DNA from: Aphelocoma coerulescens
Taxonomy: Eukaryota > Chordata > Aves > Passeriformes > Corvidae
NCBI RefSeq assembly: GCF_041296385.1
Contig: NW_027184085.1
Location: 56,263,109-56,327,108, forward strand
Direction of reading: 5' to 3'
Length of the DNA stretch: 64,000 bases
A program made the translations under genes and the position numbers. Shown one piece after another: positions 59,013-64,000 of this stretch. Every line of letters begins with the position of its first letter. Within the stretch, counting starts at the first letter, position 1. The notes below the pieces were generated by a model. The model searched no databases and was not told the origin of the DNA. It was given only the letters and a program-made list of their open reading frames with translations.

Positions 59013-61359
59013 TGGTTTGCTGGTATCCCTAAAGAATTTTGAAATAGAGCTTCACATATTATTGTCTTTTAGATGTATTTATAGATATTTTTCTTGTTCT
59101 CAGTGGCAGCACAAAAGAAAAAAAAAGGAATTTTTTCCTTATAATTTTCTCTTTTTGTACCTCTCTCCTCGCTACCTAGGTGGCATTTGCCAATACAAAG
59201 CTTTTTTTTTTTCAGGAGGATAGGTTTTTGCTCTTTTGCATCACAAATTGATCTTGGTCCGAGACAGTGTGTTCATTTTTTGAAGGGCGTTAGGAATCAC
59301 TCAGGGTTCAAGCAAGACTTCAAGACAAGAATCTTTTCTCATTAGAACTGGCTTGGACTTTCAGGATTTCTCCAGCTGTCTTTGAAACACAATACTTCAC
59401 CTACTTTCTGTATTACATGGGAATTTTATCTGGTGGTCTCTTGGTTATTCTGTGGAAATTCTAGGAAAATGCTATATTCACATTTCCCGCACCAGACGCT
59501 CTGGCCATTCTTGGTGCTGCTCTCTTATAGGTTTTTTTTTGTTTTTACCGATGACTTAAATGGTGTGTTAAGCAAAACCTTTGCATGTGGGGAGCAAGCA
59601 AGTTGTACACACTTAGGGCACTTCAGGAAAGTGGCTGCAGACCCCTGGGCTCAATGCCTATGTGATTCCAGCTGCCCAAATTATTTCATAAGGCACATCC
59701 AGCACTATATTTCCATGACCTGCACCTGGTTGCACCCTAGAAAAGTGAAGTCAATGCAAAACTCAACAAAATTGCTTGACAAAAGGCAGTTTTCCACATG
59801 AAATAGAGACTGAAATTAAATCAGATTCATATTCTTTGTGATCCAAATCCAAATTCCTCATGACTTTTATTACTTGGTAGTAGTATCCAATGGTGGCTTT
59901 TATTTGTTGAGATTTTTAGTGATGGAAAACAACTGCACAGCATTCAAATCAGTCCCTATTCATGAATGCATGCCATTGATGAGTATAGCTTGCCATTTAC
60001 AGGGTCTAGATGTCCATCTTTCTGCATGATGCTCTCAGCACTGACATCAAAGTGTTCTCTTCTTTTCTTTGACCTCGTTGGCAGATGTCTGTATCTGTGT
60101 CTTATGATCACATAGACTCTGCTACTCCTTGTCAGTGTCAGTCTCTTGGTTTCATAAAATGTTTCATTCATTGAAACCTGCCTGATGTCAATATGCTAGG
60201 GAAATTTGTCAGAAGCATGTATAATGCATTCAAAGCCTGAGCCCAGAAAGGTTTAAGCCTGGGAAATTTGTGGAGGAAAAGATATGACAGTGTACTGAAA
60301 CTTCTGAGACCTTGATTTATTAAAGTCTTCTGCCCCTTTACATTATTTATGCCCAGTTTTCCACATCCAGGGACTGTGAAGTGCAAATGCAATGTTCTTT
60401 CCTGTCCCTCTGTTCCTGTCTTAGTGCCTGGTTTGGAAACAGAAAGGGTTGTCTCCCACATTTGAGGCAGCTGTTTCCTTCATACCTGTTCCATGATAGA
60501 AGCACATTTGATGGTAGCTACATAAATAGTCTGGTCATATCTGAGATGCAGTAGTCTAAACCACAGCATCATGACTCATTGATATAATGCTTCATTTGGA
60601 TGACATGAATGCAGTTTCTGAACAAAAACTAAAATTCACAACATCTTTAATGACAGATGTAGTTACACATTTCATCATAAGTGCAGATCTGTATTTAGAG
60701 CCCTATGTTCCATCATAATATATTTTGGATTCACTTTCATAGTAATAGAAAATGAAATATATCACTGTGACCAGCTCCAAGCTGAGCCTAAAACTGATAC
60801 AGTTTAGTTTTTTAAGTAGAGTTGGAGGTCTCACCCTAATGTTGAAAGCACTAACACTGGATGATTTGTAACTGAAAAATAGCATCACCAAATATGACAG
60901 ATAAAAAAGCTGGGTTTATGTAAGGTCAGTTGGGAAAAAATTGAAGGAGAAATTTTATTATATTGGGGTTTGTTTTCTAAATTTGTCAAAGCACCAAAGG
61001 CAGGAAATTTATAAATGCACAACACTTATTTACATACCAATAATCTGGATTTTTTACACTGGAAAGCATACTTGGAGATTTGTTTATTTCTGAAAATAAA
61101 CTTCTTATGATTCTAGTTTGCCAACAGTGTAAGAAATTATACTGGAATATTTTTATTCACCTTTCTGTACGTCTGCTTAGAGAAGAATTGAAAAGGCTCA
61201 TAAAACAATAGAATATGGCAAATTATCTTTTGTGCAGTTCTCATTCAATCAGAAAATGAACAGGCTCTATTAGTCAGTAGAATTCACTCCATCCCTTTTC
61301 ATACCATCATATGCATGATGTGGTTTTGAAATATTTCTGATATCAGGTGAAGTAGAATT

Positions 61360-61383
61360 AGGTGTTCCTAATTAGGAACACCT
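61360..61383. promoter_or_regulatory. Perfect 24-bp palindrome centred on a CArG box
   Basis: Each 12-base arm reads AGGTGTTCCTAA, joined without a spacer at 61371/61372. The centre, CCTAATTAGG at 61367-61376, satisfies the CArG consensus CC(A/T)6GG bound by MADS-box factors such as SRF, and also holds a TAATTA homeodomain core. Perfect symmetry over 24 bp goes well beyond what a CArG box needs. It could also be a fused inverted duplication or the relic of a transposon end pair. No matching arms are seen further out. Confidence 0.6.
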
Positions 61384-63461
61384 CCCAAGAAGCTGCACCC
61401 TGTTAAACTCAGTAAAGATAATTTTGGCTAAAGTATTGTGCTAAAAATTTGCATGTTGATCCCAAGATCATGTCATAGATGCCACATTATGACCTCTGAA
61501 CGTTTTGATAGTGATGGGACATGACACATTCTTAACGCCAATGTAATAACATATTTTGCCATTTTCACTGTCTTTTTGGATGCTATCAAGGAATTCACTT
61601 CAAATTTTTTTTTCCATGAGGATCATGGTATTATCTGTTCTATAACTTAGTACACAGTCTACATTTTTAAGGCTGCTCTGTGCCACAAATAAAAATAATT
61701 TATATATAATAAAATGGCTACTCCTTATTTTTAATAATAATCCACTTAATAATGGGTAAAGAAAATTATGGGCATGGAGGCTAGAAGTATGATGCCAGGT
61801 AAAGAAAGCATTTTATTGATATCTCATCTATTATACTGAGTTCTCTCAATGACAGAAAAAAGTAATGCAAGAAATTATGATGATTCCTTATGCAGCACAA
61901 AAGAAACAGTTTAATTTTGACTAGCAACAATGTCACTAGAAAACAAGCAAAACATTAATGAACAATGACTTTTTCAAACATGCCAGACTGGGAAAAAATG
62001 TGGTTTTGACTCTGCTTGCAAATATAAAGAGTCATGGAAAAATCTGTAGCTTTCAGTGTGACCCAGCCTAATGCTTCTGATTTATAACACTATTGTTGGA
62101 GCCTTAAACTCATTCTTTTATATATTAAAGTGATTTCTGCCATTTGCAAAAGCCTGGTATGTTCACAGAAACTGATCACAGAAAGCAACCATAAGCCCAT
62201 TCCAATATGAGTTTCTTAGACCCATTCATTTGCTGAGTAGGTTTGGAAGATTTCCTAATTACTACTTAGTGTTTTGCAATAGTCATTAAAACCTCCTACT
62301 ACATATGTAGAGTGCATGACTGGACAAAGATATAAAGTGAATGTGTATATATATACTTGTTCCACCTACCCTTCTATATGACAGTTGATGTCTGTCAACC
62401 TTTTTTTTACCTTTGCAACAATTTTAGCTTCCTTTGCTCTCTTTCTTTGTAAGCATACACTTATAATGATATCTATCATTGGTCTTTTTAGGTTGTTTTA
62501 TTGAGACCTCAGAATACTATTCATTAGTATTATTTAGATATATTTGGCAGCTTGCAGAGATCTAGAGCTGTTTTTTTAAAGCACTTGTGTTAGCATATAC
62601 AAGCATGAGCCAAAGACTCACTTGGATAACTGGGAAATGCCAGAGAAGCAAGAATAAAACAGAACTAAAAGGAGAACTAAAACTAAAAAAATTCATCTGC
62701 AACAAAATTAATCTCAGACTCAGACATACACCAATTTTTGTCAACATGTGCTATCTTATTTCATGTTATAGATCTAGGGCGGATTTTTTTGTTACTGTAA
62801 TGTTTTGGAAGATCCCCTACGTGTTAGAAGAGGTATGTAGGATGTAGAGGTGACTATTAATTGAGAAGATAAGTGGAAAACTCCTGCTACATTATGTCTA
62901 AGTTTTCAATAGACTTCAACCTATAAATTTATCAAGGGCTAGGGTATTTATTCAGCAGGGGAAGAAGTGCAATATAGGAGAAGGGGAATGTTACAGAGGA
63001 AGGTTATTTGGTTGGGTTTATTTAAACTCAAATCTGAAGCGTTATATGCCTCTTCTTTCCCCATTTAGAAAATAGTACTATGATCAGGGTTGAGGGTTAA
63101 AATATAGTAATGATTTTACAACCTGTGTATGGGTACACATCAATCCCAGCATAAACTGGAGCACTACAAGTCTGAAAATTTCACCAAGGATCAAAGACAC
63201 ATCCTGGATATCAAAGCAGTTGCATTCTCATGAACAGCTGCCTTCTCTTACACAGCTCCATCTATGTGAATCCCAATACATCACTGTTTAACCCCAGTGA
63301 AGGTCTCCTGCTTTCCAGCTTTTCTGGATACTGCCCTTTCTATGGAGGTCAGGAAATAGAAATTTACGGGTATCTGTAAGACAGTACACCAGCACATTAA
63401 TGAAGCAGACTCACTGTGTAGCGGGTTCAGTTTGTAACCGGGCAGAAACACCAATTTAGAG
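61384..63461. other. Unannotated noncoding stretch
   Basis: An 86-codon plus frame (62587-62847) and a 61-codon minus frame (62562-62747) overlap and are unrecognised. AT-rich, with a short GTATATATATAC tract near 62345. Confidence 0.5.
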
Positions 63462-64000
63462 TGTAGTGGTTTGGTCCAAAATACTCATTACTTACTTATT
63501 TACCTTCTGTGAGATAAGAATTAGGAGAAAGCAAAGCAGGCACAAAACTTAAAAGAATATAAAGAAGTTTATTAACAGACCTAAAAGAAAGGAAAAAAAA
63601 ATCTGACCACATCTTCAGAACACTTCTCCTCCCCCCACCTTTCTCCCTTCTCCCACTGACACTGTAAAAAGACAACCCTTGAGATTTTCAGTCAGTTTAC
63701 CACCTCTATAATAACCTTTTTCAGTTCACTTAGGGAGAGGAGTCTCTCTTGCTCATGCTATGGAGACATCTCCACAAGAAGTTCTCTCATGGCTCAGTAT
63801 CACAATGAGACAGCCGCCTGGGTTGGTTCTCTGCTCACATGTGAGAGTCCCTTCCCTCAACTTACAGCTTTTCCCACCACTGCTTTCGAGGGTCCAATCT
63901 TGAGCTACTGGGGTACCATTTTAAGGTTGAGCTGTTCAGAAACAAAGGTTCTCTTCACCCATCTCTGGGAGCATCTTCATCTCTAGGAATAGAGGCCCTC
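63462..64000 (-). mobile_element. Endogenous retrovirus LTR (minus strand, cut by window edge)
   Basis: Read on minus, the element ends in the LTR terminal CA (plus-strand TG at 63462) after the words GGACCAAACCACTACA. A poly(A) signal AATAAA lies at 63568-63573, about 110 bp before the 3' terminus, and is followed by T/G-rich sequence as expected for the R/U5 part. A C-rich run (63632-63638 on plus) and CT-rich text resemble LTR U3/R composition. At least 539 bp are inside the window. Either a solo LTR or the 3' LTR of a provirus extending rightward is possible. The wording resembles LTRs of songbird endogenous retroviruses; the class is not resolved. The 65-codon plus frame at 63789-63986 is a chance frame. 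No viral gene is present in the window. Confidence 0.6.
63568..63573 (-). terminator. Polyadenylation signal of the LTR
   Basis: AATAAA on the minus strand, followed downstream by a T-rich stretch and a TTTTGTGCCTGCTTTG GU-rich-type element. The spacing to the LTR 3' end fits an R/U5 arrangement. Confidence 0.5.

Larger units (their letters stand above)
57601..61359. other. 3.8-kb unannotated noncoding stretch
   Basis: The longest frame is 139 codons (59382-59801, plus), Cys/His/Trp-rich but without a spaced motif I recognise. A 97-codon minus frame lies at 60168-60461. Short features (58072-58111 and 58949-59012) are described separately. Confidence 0.5.

Noticed and set aside
59382..59801. 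139-codon plus frame rich in Cys, His and Trp, considered as a possible zinc-binding protein
   Set aside because: The Cys and His residues show no regular spacing, and no splice-site or codon-bias support was seen.
63789..63986. 65-codon plus frame within the LTR
   Set aside because: Antisense to the LTR and without similarity to any retroviral protein; a chance frame.
1..64000. CRISPR arrays, bacterial operons, tRNA or rRNA genes
   Set aside because: No regularly spaced repeats of 25-40 bp, no ribosome-binding-site and ORF arrangement, and no recognised tRNA or rRNA sequence. The window is vertebrate noncoding DNA.

Overview
This window looks like nuclear DNA from a bird. It holds four 5'-truncated CR1 (chicken repeat 1) LINE copies, three of which end in the degenerate 8-bp tail motif (ATTCTATG/ATTCTGTG type) usual for avian CR1. 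The base composition is AT-rich and there are vertebrate-style microsatellites. A retroviral LTR enters at the right edge; its 3' end resembles LTRs I associate with songbird genomes. That lineage call is an inference and the species cannot be named.

No protein-coding gene, tRNA, rRNA or CRISPR array can be supported. The longest ATG-started frames are 149, 148, 139 and 134 codons. None gives a recognisable protein, and several lie over each other on both strands, as chance frames do. Two stretches of more than 3 kb (7974-11244 and 50142-53504) have no frame of even 60 codons. The window is best read as part of a gene desert or one very large intron.

Layout: 1-571 is the 3' part of a CR1 copy. 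572-15997 is unique AT-rich DNA with two long poly(T) tracts and three patches that look more constrained or more GC-rich (about 10860-11250, 11330-11710, 13830-14120). 15998-16541 is CR1 copy 2. 16542-29714 is unique DNA with a kilobase-scale purine-rich stretch (26220-27340) and a perfect 24-bp palindrome (27621-27644). 29715-30603 is CR1 copy 3, the longest. 31660-57104 holds a G-quadruplex-prone C-rich microsatellite, several simple repeats, an apparent ancient inverted-repeat element (36851-36914), a perfect RFX X-box (43853-43866), a CpG-bearing GC-rich patch (44697-45110), and local tandem duplications near 55.2-55.7 kb. 57105-57600 is CR1 copy 4. 57601-63461 is unique DNA with a pair of CTCF-like motifs and a second perfect 24-bp palindrome centred on a CArg box (61360-61383). 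63462-64000 is the minus-strand LTR.

Any function here is most likely regulatory: isolated textbook binding motifs lie in sequence that looks like vertebrate conserved noncoding DNA. Conservation cannot be measured from one sequence, so those calls are leads. I found no evidence of a new biological system.
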